Program-made: the position numbers and the translations under genes
Origin: an uncultured Clostridia bacterium
GTDB taxonomy: Bacteria; Bacillota; Clostridia; Christensenellales; Borkfalkiaceae
DNA length: 14,306 nucleotides
NCBI GenBank assembly: GCA_947632165.1
Contig: CANROI010000017.1
Location: forward strand, 1-14,306
Direction of reading: 5' to 3'
Notes under the pieces: model-generated
What the model was told of the DNA's origin: nothing
The model's database searches: none
What the model saw: only the letters and a program-made list of their open reading frames with translations
Shown here: piece after piece, positions 1-8,300 of the stretch
Numbering within the stretch: the stretch's first letter is position 1
How the letters are laid out: each line of letters opens with the position of its first letter

Positions 1-491
1 TCCTGCCACAAAAATTCGCTCGTGCGGAGGAAGGGACGGGTCGTCTTTTCCCAGCGCATGACGTTGCACCACTGGTTCTGGCGGAGCGGAAGATCCCGCC
101 AGCTCTCGACCCACTTGCCGAACATGTGGCCGATGATCGTCTCGGACGTCGGGCGGACGACGAGCGGCTCTTCGAGCTTGGCGCCGCCCGCATGGGTGAC
201 GACGGCGACCTCGGGCGCAAAGCCTTCGACGTGCTCCGCCTCCTTCGTCATGAAACTCATGGGAATGAGCAGCGGGAAATAAGCATTTTCCACGCCCTCG
301 CGCTTGAAACGGGCGTCGAGTTCCCGTTGGATGATCTCCCAGATGGCATAGCCGTAGGGACGGATCACCATCGTGCCCTTCACGGGGCCGTAATCGACGA
401 GTTTGGTCTTGATGACGACGTCGGTGTACCACTGCGGAAAATCGCCTTCGATATCGGCGATCTGCGATACGAATTGATTGTCCTTTGCCAT
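1..491 (-). CDS. proS: Prolyl-tRNA synthetase, N-terminal 163 residues (partial)
   Basis: Class II aminoacyl-tRNA synthetase that charges tRNA-Pro in the cytoplasm. The visible part has the opening of the catalytic core: GPVKGTMVIRPYGYAIWE at 35-52, the FPLLIPMSF strand at 72-80, the RPTSET motif at 113-118 that contributes to proline/ATP binding, and motif 2 (RWEKTTRPFLRTSEFLWQ) at 146-163, where the window ends. The lack of a bacterial-type start and the match to these motifs place it in the archaeal/eukaryote-like ProRS class (type 3), which lacks the inserted editing domain and occurs in many Clostridia; class assignment is from recall of the family. The ATG at 489-491 has GGAG at 498-501, 6 nt upstream. 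It is read from its own promoter, divergent from the dipeptidase gene. The C-terminus lies outside the window. Confidence 0.96.
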   Translation of the reverse strand, partial: MAKDNQFVSQIADIEGDFPQWYTDVVIKTKLVDYGPVKGTMVIRPYGYAIWEIIQRELDARFKREGVENAYFPLLIPMSFMTKEAEHVEGFAPEVAVVTHAGGAKLEEPLVVRPTSETIIGHMFGKWVESWRDLPLRQNQWCNVMRWEKTTRPFLRTSEFLWQ

Positions 492-557
492 AGAATGCTC
501 CGAAAACTGTATTGCCTGCAACGGGCAAACCGCGCGAAGCAGGAATTTTCGTGAATC

Positions 558-586
558 ATTATAGCACAAATCTTCGCAAAGTACAA
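558..586 (-). promoter_or_regulatory. Promoter of proS
   Basis: On the minus strand TTGTAC (581-586) and a perfect TATAAT (558-563) are separated by 17 bp. A start near 551 gives a leader of about 60 nt, too short for a T-box. The -35 hexamer lies inside the inverted repeat at 576-595. Confidence 0.85.
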
Positions 587-595
587 CCACTTTGC
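576..595. promoter_or_regulatory. Inverted repeat over the proS -35 element (candidate operator)
   Basis: GCAAAGT-N6-ACTTTGC, with perfect 7-bp arms at 576-582 and 589-595, covers the proS -35 hexamer. The position suits a repressor site, but no regulator is known and a chance occurrence is possible. Confidence 0.4.
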
Positions 596-786
596 AAGGA
601 TTTTCGGCAACGCGAAAATTTTCGTTTGCAGGGAAGCGGCGCCTCCGCGGGCGCGGCATCCGGCACGATCGTTCGCCCCTTCCCGTGAGGAACGGGCCTC
701 CGTCCCGCAAAAATTGCCATCCATCGCCGCAAATCCGCCAAAAATGTAAATTAGTAAGAAATTTTGACCTTTTTTCTCATTATGTA

Positions 787-815
787 TTGACATTCGAAAG
801 GTCTTGTGTTAAAAT
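787..815 (+). promoter_or_regulatory. Promoter of the M20 dipeptidase gene
   Basis: A perfect TTGACA (787-792), a 17-bp spacer and TAAAAT (810-815) predict transcription from about 822, 20 nt before the start codon. A pair of inverted 7-mers, GACCTTT (766-772) and AAAGGTC (797-803), flanks the -35 element. Confidence 0.85.
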
Positions 816-841
816 ACCTTGTGAATCATAAGGAGTATATC

Positions 842-2113
842 ATGATTAGTTATTTTGAAAAAGCGGTAGAAAGTATTTGTGAGAGCGTCCGCTTTGATTC
901 TTCTCGTGAGAAACACACCTCCAAGACTCCATTCGGGAAAGGTGCGGCGGATTGCCTGGTATATTTCCTGCATCTGGCGGAAGAATTAGGGTTTGAAACG
1001 CACAACTACGACAACTATGTGGGCGAAGTCATCTATGGCGAAGGGCCCGAGGAATTTGCCGTCCTGTGCCACCTCGACGTGGTGCCCGCAGGCGACGGCT
1101 GGACTCATCCGCCCTTCGGAGGCGAGATCTCGGACGGCAAGATCTGGGGCCGCGGCACGACGGACGACAAGGGTCCGGCAATCTGCTGCCTCTATGCGCT
1201 GAAGGCGCTCAAAGACAAGGGATTCGTCCCGCAGAAAAAGATCAAACTCATCGTCGGATGCAACGAAGAGAGCGGCTGGGGTTGCATCGAGCATTACAAC
1301 GAAGTGGCGAAGATGCCCGAGATCGGGTTCTCGCCCGACGCGAACTTCCCCGTCATCTATGCGGAAAAGGGGATCCTGCAGCTCCGCCTGCATTTCCCCA
1401 TCGAGCGCGCGCCCTTCCTCCACCTTGAGGGCGGAACGCAGGGCAACATGGTCTGCGATCACTGCGAATCCACGCCCCGCTCGCTCACCATGACGAGAGC
1501 GCGCGAACTCAAGCTCACGATCCGCAACAAAAAGCTCATCGCGACCGGCAAGAGCGCCCACGGCTCCACGCCCGAATTGGGCAAGAACGCCATCCTGCCC
1601 ATCCTTCAGTTCTATGAAGCAAAGAGCGACGTCGTAAAGCGCATCATCGACTGCGTCTTCAACGATATCTATGGATTGAGGAGGTTGAAGGACGAGACGG
1701 GCAACCTCACGATGTCGCCCAACGTCATCAAGTACCGCAAGGGGCAGGTGCTCGTGCTCGTGGATATCCGCTATCCCGCAACGATCCCCGTCGAAAAAGT
1801 GCTTTCGATCGTGGCAAAGTTCGGCGTAAAATACGAGACGGTGCACTTCCAGAAGCCCCTCTATATGGACAAGGAGAGCCCGCTGATCCAAACCCTGCTC
1901 AGCACCTACGAGGAGTGCACGGGCGTCAAAGCCGCCCCCATCGCGATCGGCGGCGGGACGTATGCGCGCGCGCTCAAATGCGGCGTGGGGTTCGGCCCCG
2001 AAATGCCCGGCGATAAGCCCGTCATCCACATGGCGGACGAATACATCACCCTCGACCGCGTAAAGCTCCTGCTCGAGATCTATGAAAAAGCGATCGAGCG
2101 CCTGACCAAGTAA
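842..2113 (+). CDS. M20 family metallopeptidase, PepV-like dipeptidase
   Basis: A 423-aa cytoplasmic di-zinc exopeptidase of family M20, probably a Xaa-His/broad dipeptidase of the PepV type that finishes peptide breakdown. Expected catalytic and metal residues are all present: H77 and D79 in CHLDVVP, the bridging D108 in GRGTTDDKGP, E142 (general base) and E143 in NEESG, D166 in SPDANFP, and the late H396 in VIHMADEY. H240 in GKSAHGSTP matches the lid-domain histidine of PepV-type enzymes. It is a little shorter than typical PepV (about 465 aa). The ATG at 842 is chosen because AGGAG at 831-835 sits 6 nt before it; an in-frame GTG at 806 would overlap the -10 box. It is a single-gene unit with its own promoter and terminator. 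The family is certain; the exact substrate is not. Confidence 0.93.
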   Translation: MISYFEKAVESICESVRFDSSREKHTSKTPFGKGAADCLVYFLHLAEELGFETHNYDNYVGEVIYGEGPEEFAVLCHLDVVPAGDGWTHPPFGGEISDGKIWGRGTTDDKGPAICCLYALKALKDKGFVPQKKIKLIVGCNEESGWGCIEHYNEVAKMPEIGFSPDANFPVIYAEKGILQLRLHFPIERAPFLHLEGGTQGNMVCDHCESTPRSLTMTRARELKLTIRNKKLIATGKSAHGSTPELGKNAILPILQFYEAKSDVVKRIIDCVFNDIYGLRRLKDETGNLTMSPNVIKYRKGQVLVLVDIRYPATIPVEKVLSIVAKFGVKYETVHFQKPLYMDKESPLIQTLLSTYEECTGVKAAPIAIGGGTYARALKCGVGFGPEMPGDKPVIHMADEYITLDRVKLLLEIYEKAIERLTK

Positions 2114-2141
2114 GAATCATTTCCCCAAAAAAGAATTTTTC

Positions 2142-2170
2142 AGCCGCCCTCTTCAAAGGGCGGCTTTTTT
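2142..2170 (+). terminator. Rho-independent terminator of the dipeptidase gene
   Basis: A perfect stem GCCGCCCT/AGGGCGGC (2143-2150 with 2157-2164), loop CTTCAA, followed by TTTTTT at 2165-2170, 30 nt after the stop codon. Confidence 0.93.
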
Positions 2171-2225
2171 ATAATTTCGGGTGGATTTTTGCAAAAAAGT
2201 GGCATGAAAGCCGTAATTATGTCTG

Positions 2226-2239
2226 GCATAGTACTATGC
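2226..2239. repeat. 14-bp perfect palindrome GCATAGTACTATGC
   Basis: Perfectly self-complementary sequence lying between two convergent terminators, away from any visible promoter. It could be a protein-binding site, a small hairpin or chance; no function is assigned. Confidence 0.5.
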
Positions 2240-2297
2240 AAAGGCGCCGAAAGTAAAAATTCGCTTGCGTTTTCCCCCGCCATTGCCGTTTCGGGGC

Positions 2298-2330
2298 AAA
2301 AAAAGCGACGCACCGAAACCGATGCGCCGC
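2298..2330 (-). terminator. Rho-independent terminator of adhE
   Basis: Read on the minus strand, 2330 to 2305 folds into a 13-bp stem with two G-U pairs and a 4-nt GTTT loop, followed by seven T (2304-2298). It starts 87 nt after the adhE stop codon. Confidence 0.9.
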
Positions 2331-2416
2331 TCTCCCCTGCTCTCCGGAATTGGCACTGAATGGAGAGTTGTTCGGGAAGCTGAAATTTCGTATTTACCGC
2401 CGGGGAACCGTCGGGA

Positions 2417-5035
2417 TTATTTTGCCTCGGCGCCGTAGTAGGCGCGCAGGTACATCTCTTTGATCTCGCTCATGAGCGGGAAGCGGGGATTGGCGCCCGT
2501 GCATTGATCGTCGAACGCGGCCTCCGTCATCTCGTCGAGTTTTTCGAGGAACTGCTCCTCCGTATATTTCCCCTCGAGCGCCTCTTTGATCGTGCCCGGC
2601 TGGCCGATCGCCCGTTGGAGCTTCTTGAGCTTCTGGATGAGCGCTTCGACGAGCGCTTCGTCCGTCTCGCCCTGCAGCCCCACATATCTCGCGAGGTCCG
2701 CATAGCGCGCCCTGCACTGCGGATAGGCATATTGGGGGAACGTCCCCATCTTGGCGGGCGCCTCGCTGCTGTTGAAGCGGATCACCTCTTCGAGCAAGAG
2801 CGAGTTCGCCATGCCGTGCGCGATGTGGAAATAGGATCCGAGTTTATGCGCCATCGAGTGGCAGACGCCGAGGAAAGCATTTGCAAATGCCATGCCCGCC
2901 ATGGTGGCGGCATTCGCCGTCTTTTCGCGCGCTTCGGCGTCGTGGGCGCCGTTTTCATAGGCGCGGGGCAGATATTCGAAGAGAAGTTTCGCCGCCTCTT
3001 TGGCGATGCCGTTTGTAAAATCGGTCGCCATGACGGAGGCGAGCGCCTCGAGCGCATGGCTCATGGCGTCGATCCCCGCACAGGAGGTGAGCCCCTTGGG
3101 AATGTTCATCATGAGATCGGCATCCACGACCGCCATATCCGGCATGAGCGCATAGTCGGCGAGCGGGTACTTCGTGCCCGTCTTTTCATCGGTGATGACG
3201 GCAAAGGGCGTGACCTCGCTCCCCGTTCCGGCGGTCGTCGGCACGGCGACGAAGAGCGCTTTTTCCCCCATCTTCGGGAAGGCATAGATCCGCTTGCGGA
3301 TATCCATAAAGCGCATCGCCATGTCTCCGAAGTCGGTATCCGGGTGCTCGTACAGGACCCACATGATCTTTGCGGCGTCCATGGGAGATCCCCCGCCGAC
3401 AGCGATGATGACGTCGGGCGCAAATTCCCGCATGCGCTTTACGCCCTCTTCGGCGCAGGCGAGCGTCGGGTCGGGCGAGACGTTCCAGAACGTCGCACAG
3501 GAGATCTGCTCCTCCTCCAATATGCGTTCGATCTGCCGAGTAAAGCCGCTCTCATACAAAAACCGGTCGGTCACGAGAAACGCACGCTTCTTTCCATACC
3601 CCTGCGCGCCGAGCTCCCTGAGGGCGACCCCGAGGCAGCCCCGTTTGAAATAAACTTTTTCGGGCGTACGGAACCAAAGCATATTTTCCCTCCTTTCCGC
3701 GACCGTCTTGATGTTCAGAAGATGTTTGACCCCCACGTTTTCAGAGACGGAATTTCCGCCCCATGAGCCGCAGCCGAGGGTCATCGAAGGCGGCAGGCCG
3801 AAGTTGTAGAGATCGCCGATCCCGCCCTGCGCGGAGGGAGAATTGATCACGATCCTCGACGTGCACATCCGCTCGCGGAAGCGCGCGATCTTCTCCGCGC
3901 CTTTTTCGACGTTGATGAAGAGGGACGAGGTGTGCCCGAGCCCGCCGTCGCGGATCAGGTGATCCGCTTTTTCCAAGGCGTCCTCAAAGTCCTCCGCCCT
4001 GTACATGGCGAGGACGGGCGACAGCTTTTCATGGGCAAATTCCTCGGAGATATCGACCGATTCGACCTCCCCGACGAGCACGCGCGTCCCCGCGGGCGCC
4101 GTAAACCCGGACATGGAGGCGATCTTCTCCGCCGTCTGGCCGACGATGCGGGCGTTGATCGCGCCGTTGATGATGATCGTCTTTCTGACCCGCTCCGTCT
4201 CCTCGGACGTAAGAAAATAGGCGCCGCGGTAGGCCATCTCGCGCTTGAAATCGTCATAGACATCGCGCAGGACGATGACCGACTGCTCCGAGGCGCAGAT
4301 CATGCCGTTATCGAAAGTCTTGCTGTGCAGGATCGAAGAGGCCGCGAGCCGGATGTCGGCGGAAGAATCGACGACGGCGGGAACATTGCCTGCCCCCACG
4401 CCGAGCGCGGGCTTTCCCGAAGAATAGGCCGCATGCACCATGCCGGGGCCGCCCGTGGCGAGGATGAGATCCGCCTCACGCATCACCATGCCCGAAAGGG
4501 GCACCGTGGGCGCGTCGATCCAGCCGATGATATCTTCGGGCGCGCCCGCCTTGACAGCGGCTTCGAGGACGATCTTCGCCGCCTCGATGGTGCTGCTTTT
4601 GGCACGCGGATGGGGCGAAATGATGAGCCCGTTGCGGGTCTTGAGCGAGATGAGACACTTGAAGATCGCGGTAGAGGTGGGATTCGTCGTGGGAATGATC
4701 GCAGCGATCACGCCGATCGGCTCCGCAATGCGGGTAATCCCGCTGTGTTCGTCCCGCTCGATGATCCCGCAGGTGCGGGTGTTTTTATAAGCATTGTAGA
4801 TATATTCGGAGGCGTAGTGGTTTTTGATGACCTTATCTTCGACCACGCCCATGCCCGTCTCTTCGACGGCCAGCTTTGCGAGCGGAATGCGCGCTTTGTT
4901 GGCAGCCATTGCCGCCCGATAAAAGATCTCGTCCACCTGTTCCTGTGTGAAGGTCGCAAACTGTTTCTGCGCCGCGCGAACGCGCGCGAGCATCTTCGCG
5001 AGCGACTCTTCGTCACATACGATAAAATCTTTCAT
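2417..5035 (-). CDS. adhE: Bifunctional acetaldehyde-CoA / alcohol dehydrogenase
   Basis: An 872-aa fermentation enzyme that reduces acetyl-CoA to acetaldehyde and then ethanol, reoxidising two NADH; the family assembles into long spirosomes in the cytoplasm. Residues 1 to about 440 form the aldehyde dehydrogenase half, with catalytic C247 in DNGMICASEQ and NAD-site strands around TTNPTSTAIFK (116-126). Residues from about 450 form the iron-type alcohol dehydrogenase half, with GGGSPMDAAK (547-556) and the iron ligands D656, H660, H726 and H740, which match the spacing in E. coli AdhE. Length is normal for the family. The ATG at 5033-5035 has GGAG 6 nt upstream (5042-5045). It has a consensus promoter and its own terminator, so it is a monocistronic unit. 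No Rex-type operator was recognised. Confidence 0.98.
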   Translation of the reverse strand: MKDFIVCDEESLAKMLARVRAAQKQFATFTQEQVDEIFYRAAMAANKARIPLAKLAVEETGMGVVEDKVIKNHYASEYIYNAYKNTRTCGIIERDEHSGITRIAEPIGVIAAIIPTTNPTSTAIFKCLISLKTRNGLIISPHPRAKSSTIEAAKIVLEAAVKAGAPEDIIGWIDAPTVPLSGMVMREADLILATGGPGMVHAAYSSGKPALGVGAGNVPAVVDSSADIRLAASSILHSKTFDNGMICASEQSVIVLRDVYDDFKREMAYRGAYFLTSEETERVRKTIIINGAINARIVGQTAEKIASMSGFTAPAGTRVLVGEVESVDISEEFAHEKLSPVLAMYRAEDFEDALEKADHLIRDGGLGHTSSLFINVEKGAEKIARFRERMCTSRIVINSPSAQGGIGDLYNFGLPPSMTLGCGSWGGNSVSENVGVKHLLNIKTVAERRENMLWFRTPEKVYFKRGCLGVALRELGAQGYGKKRAFLVTDRFLYESGFTRQIERILEEEQISCATFWNVSPDPTLACAEEGVKRMREFAPDVIIAVGGGSPMDAAKIMWVLYEHPDTDFGDMAMRFMDIRKRIYAFPKMGEKALFVAVPTTAGTGSEVTPFAVITDEKTGTKYPLADYALMPDMAVVDADLMMNIPKGLTSCAGIDAMSHALEALASVMATDFTNGIAKEAAKLLFEYLPRAYENGAHDAEAREKTANAATMAGMAFANAFLGVCHSMAHKLGSYFHIAHGMANSLLLEEVIRFNSSEAPAKMGTFPQYAYPQCRARYADLARYVGLQGETDEALVEALIQKLKKLQRAIGQPGTIKEALEGKYTEEQFLEKLDEMTEAAFDDQCTGANPRFPLMSEIKEMYLRAYYGAEAK

Positions 5036-5049
5036 TCCAAGCTCCGTAA

Positions 5050-5062
5050 GGGGAAACTCCCC
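5050..5062 (-). promoter_or_regulatory. G/C hairpin in the adhE leader
   Basis: A 4-bp GGGG/CCCC stem with a 5-nt loop lies between the predicted transcription start (about 5067) and the ribosome binding site (5042-5045). It is small and could be incidental. Confidence 0.3.
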
Positions 5063-5073
5063 CCTTCCCAGTT

Positions 5074-5102
5074 ATCATACCATTCTTTGCCGTTTTTGTC
5101 AA
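5074..5102 (-). promoter_or_regulatory. Promoter of adhE
   Basis: On the minus strand a perfect TTGACA (5097-5102), a 17-bp spacer and TATGAT (5074-5079) predict a leader of about 31 nt. Confidence 0.9.
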
Positions 5103-5215
5103 TCGTTTGCGGAAAAATTTAGGACGCGGACGCGAGCATCTCCCTCTGCGCCCCCGTTTTGCGGGACGCGGCGCGGGATGTCCGTCCGATTTGTCTTTTT
5201 CTCTCACGGAAAAAA

Positions 5216-5235
5216 GAAAATTCTTCTCAATTTTC
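5216..5235. promoter_or_regulatory. Inverted repeat between the adhE and GH3 promoters (candidate operator)
   Basis: GAAAATT-N6-AATTTTC, perfect 7-bp arms at 5216-5222 and 5229-5235, lies 32 bp upstream of the GH3 -35 element. The site could bind a regulator of the GH3 unit; the AT-rich composition makes chance possible. Confidence 0.35.
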
Positions 5236-5267
5236 GTCTGTTTTTATACTTTTTCTGCAAAACGGTA

Positions 5268-5296
5268 TTGACGCTCCGTCTGTTGTATGATATAAT
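5268..5296 (+). promoter_or_regulatory. Promoter of the GH3 / small membrane protein unit
   Basis: TTGACG (5268-5273), a 17-bp spacer and a perfect TATAAT (5291-5296) predict transcription from about 5303, 24 nt before the GH3 start codon. Confidence 0.88.
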
Positions 5297-5326
5297 GAAA
5301 TTAATAAATCTTTTTTGCGAGGTCTT

Positions 5327-8300
5327 ATGAAAACCGGAAAAACATGGATCGTGAAGGGTGCAAGCATCCTCACGGCGGTGGTCGTCGGAAGCGGGCTGAT
5401 CGTTGGGAACTATTTTGCGTTCGCAAACGAGAACAACATCAACCAGATCCTCTGCCCTCCCGTCGTGAACGAGAAAACGCTCGAAAAGACGCAGGAAGAA
5501 GCGCAGGAGATGTCCAAGGAGATCGTAGCCGAGGGCGCCGTTTTGCTCAAGAACAACGACCGGGTGCTCCCCTTGTCCGACGGTGACGGCAGAGTCAACG
5601 TCTTCGGCTGGGCGAGCGTCGACTGGGCGTACGGCGCAAACAGCGGCTCCTGTTCGGGGCGGGTGATGACGGAGGACGGAAAAGCGGAGTCCTTGGTCGA
5701 CCTGTATGACGCGCTCGAGGCATACGGCGTGGAGTACAACCCCGAACTGAAGAGCATGTATACGAAGTACTTCTCCCCGTATGTATACGCCATGCAGGCC
5801 CCGAACAACGTCAATAACGACAACGTCGTCACCCTGCATGAGCCGAACATCGAGGACAAGAACTTCTACACGGACGCACTGCTCGCAAGTGCGGAGGAAT
5901 TTTCGGACATCGCGATCGTCGTGATCACGCGCAACGCGGGCGAGGATATCCCCGCAGACAGGCCGATGAGAAAGGGCGGCAGCGGCGCCACGACGGAGAG
6001 CAATAAGATCTACCTCGATCTCTCGCTCGAGGAGGAGGGCCTGCTCGAATATGTGGGCGCGACCTATGAGCGGGTGATCGTCGTGATCAACTGCCCCGTC
6101 GCGATGGATCTGAGCTTTCTCGATACCGTTCCCGGGCTCGACGCGGCGCTGCAAGTCGGTTTCACGGGGACGCACGGCGCGGCGGTCATCCCCGAGCTGC
6201 TCTACGAAAACGGCGCCTATACCCCTTCCGGACGTCTGGTGGATACCTACGCCTATGACCGGAACCTGTCGTTTGCCATGAAGTCCAAAAACGGCGCAAA
6301 GTGGTCGAGCGGCGGGAACGGGAAGCAGTTCTTCGAATACCTCGAGAATATCTACGTCGGTTACCGCTGGTATGAGACGGCGGACGCGGAAGGCTATTGG
6401 AACAGCTATACGAGGCAGCTTTTGGACGAAAACGATACTCTCGTCGAAAAGAGCGGGTTCAAAGCGGTCGTGCAATATCCGTTCGGCTACGGGCTCTCTT
6501 ACACCGATTTCTCATGGGACGTCGTCGGCTATGAGATCCGGGACGGCGGAGAGCTCGTCAACCAGCTCACGCCGACCTCCGAGATCGTGTTCAAGGTCAA
6601 CGTGAAGAACACGGGCGGCTATGCCGCGAAGGATGTGGTCGAGATCTATCTGACCGCCCCCTACTATGCCAACGAGATCGAAAAATCCTATGTCAGCCTC
6701 GTCGGCTATGAAAAGACCGTGCTCCTCAAGCCCGGAGAAAACCAGATCGTGGAAGTCAAAGTCGACGCAAACGACTGCCTCAGCTACGACTGCTACGATA
6801 AGAACCACAACGGGCACACCGGCTATGAGCTGGACAGAGGCGCCTATCAATTCAAACTGATGACAGACTCGCATGAGATCAAGAAAGTCTCCTTCTCGGC
6901 GAGCGGCAGAAAGGACGTGGACGGGATCATCGAGCTCAACGTGCCCGAAACCGTGAATGTCGACGAGGATAAATACACGGGACAGACGGTGAAGAATCTG
7001 TTCACGGGCGAGGACGCGATCGACGGATACCCGATCGACGCGATCGAAGGCGGGTACTCCCCCGACTACCTCAACCGTTCGAATTTTGCTGATATCGACT
7101 CCTTCGAGGGGATCAAGCCGAGGGCCGCGAGCGACCTTCTGAACGACACCTTCCGCTTCACCCAGCAAAAGGGCGATGAATGGGACTATGCCGACCGGGA
7201 TAAGTTCGGCAACAAGACGTTCAACGGCGATGTGATCTGGGGGGCGAACAACGGCCTCAAGGTCTATGAGAACAACCAGGTGACCGAGCTCGGTTATGCG
7301 CTCGGCGCGGATTACGACGATCCCCAGTGGGAAGATGTGCTCGACCAGATCACCGTAGCGGAATGCCTGAATGTGATCAACATGTCGTACGGCACACCCG
7401 CGATCGCTTCCGTCGGCAAGCCGAACTGCCCCGAGCTCGACGGCCCCGCGCAGATCAAATGCTATTATCAGGACGCGCCGCGAGGCACGGGGTACCCCTC
7501 CGCCGTCGTGATCGCACAGACCTGGAACAAAGATCTCGTGCAGGACTTCGGCCTGTCCTTCGCAAAGGACATGGCCGCCGTCGGCATCAGCGGGCTCTGG
7601 GGCTGGGGGACCAACATCCACCGCACCCCCGTCGGCGGCAGAAATTGGGAGTATTACTCCGAAGATCCGTTTATCTCCGGCACCATTCTCGCGAGCGCCG
7701 TGAAGGGGCTCAACAAGGGCGGAAGATACTGCTATATCAAGCACTTCTGTCTCAACGAATCGGAGACGAACAAGGTCGAAGGGTTCACGTTCACGACCGA
7801 GCAGGCGCTCAGAGAGATCTATCTCAAGCCCTTCCAGATCGCGATCGAACAGGGCGGCGCGCTCGGCATCATGACTTCTTTCAACCGCATCGGCGCGGTG
7901 TACAGCGGCGGCTCCGAGGCGGCGATCACGGGCGTCGTCAGGGGCGAATGGGGCTTCCGCGGCAGCATCATCACCGACTGGGCGAACACCAACGGCTACA
8001 TGTCCATCGACCACCAGCTGCGCGCGGGCGGCGATCTCGGCATGAACACAAGGCTGAATTCGCAAGTCAACTTCCAATACAACGAGAACGGCTCGCCGAG
8101 GCTGCAGCATCAGATGAAGGAAGCCGTGCACCATGTGCTCTACACATGGCTGCGGAGCCAATATCTCAACAAAGAATACAACGAAAATCCCGACACGGAG
8201 TCGCAGGTCATCCAGACCGCCTCGATCGAGTCGTGGAAATGGTGGAAGACGCTGCTCATCGACGCAGACGTCGTGATCGGCGGGTTGCTCTGCCTCTGGG

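Larger units (their letters stand above)
492..841. other. Intergenic region between divergent proS and the dipeptidase gene
   Basis: This gene-free 350-bp stretch holds the proS promoter, the dipeptidase promoter, the inverted repeat at 576-595, a cluster of CGAAAA/TTTTCG words including the 12-bp palindrome at 613-624, and a GC-rich island at about 630-720 with small hairpins (GCGCC/GGCGC at 639-654 and CCCGT/ACGGG at 682-696). No convincing small gene was found in it. Confidence 0.7.
2114..2416. other. Convergent intergenic region with two terminators and a 14-bp palindrome
   Basis: The 303 bp between the convergent dipeptidase and adhE genes hold one terminator for each gene and, between them, a 14-bp perfect palindrome at 2226-2239. 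No supported reading frame or promoter was seen in it. Confidence 0.7.

Noticed and set aside
806..841. GTG start 12 codons upstream for the dipeptidase
   Set aside because: The codon lies before and across the -10 hexamer, so it would not be in the transcript; AGGAG supports ATG 842.
986..2029. Long antisense open frame inside the dipeptidase gene
   Set aside because: It is antisense to a gene with full catalytic motifs, lacks a ribosome binding site and has the skewed R/D/H/A-rich composition of a GC-rich shadow frame.
2223..2242. Sigma-54 promoter (TGGCA...TGCA) at the 2226 palindrome
   Set aside because: The GG and GC pairs are 11 nt apart instead of the required 10, and no downstream gene reads from it.
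2504..5122. Two long plus-strand open frames opposite adhE (2504-3766 and 3932-5122)
   Set aside because: Both mirror adhE codons, have no promoter or ribosome binding site and no recognisable domain.
5036..5267. Rex redox-repressor site upstream of adhE
   Set aside because: No TTGTTAA-N6-TTAACAA-like sequence could be found near the promoter.
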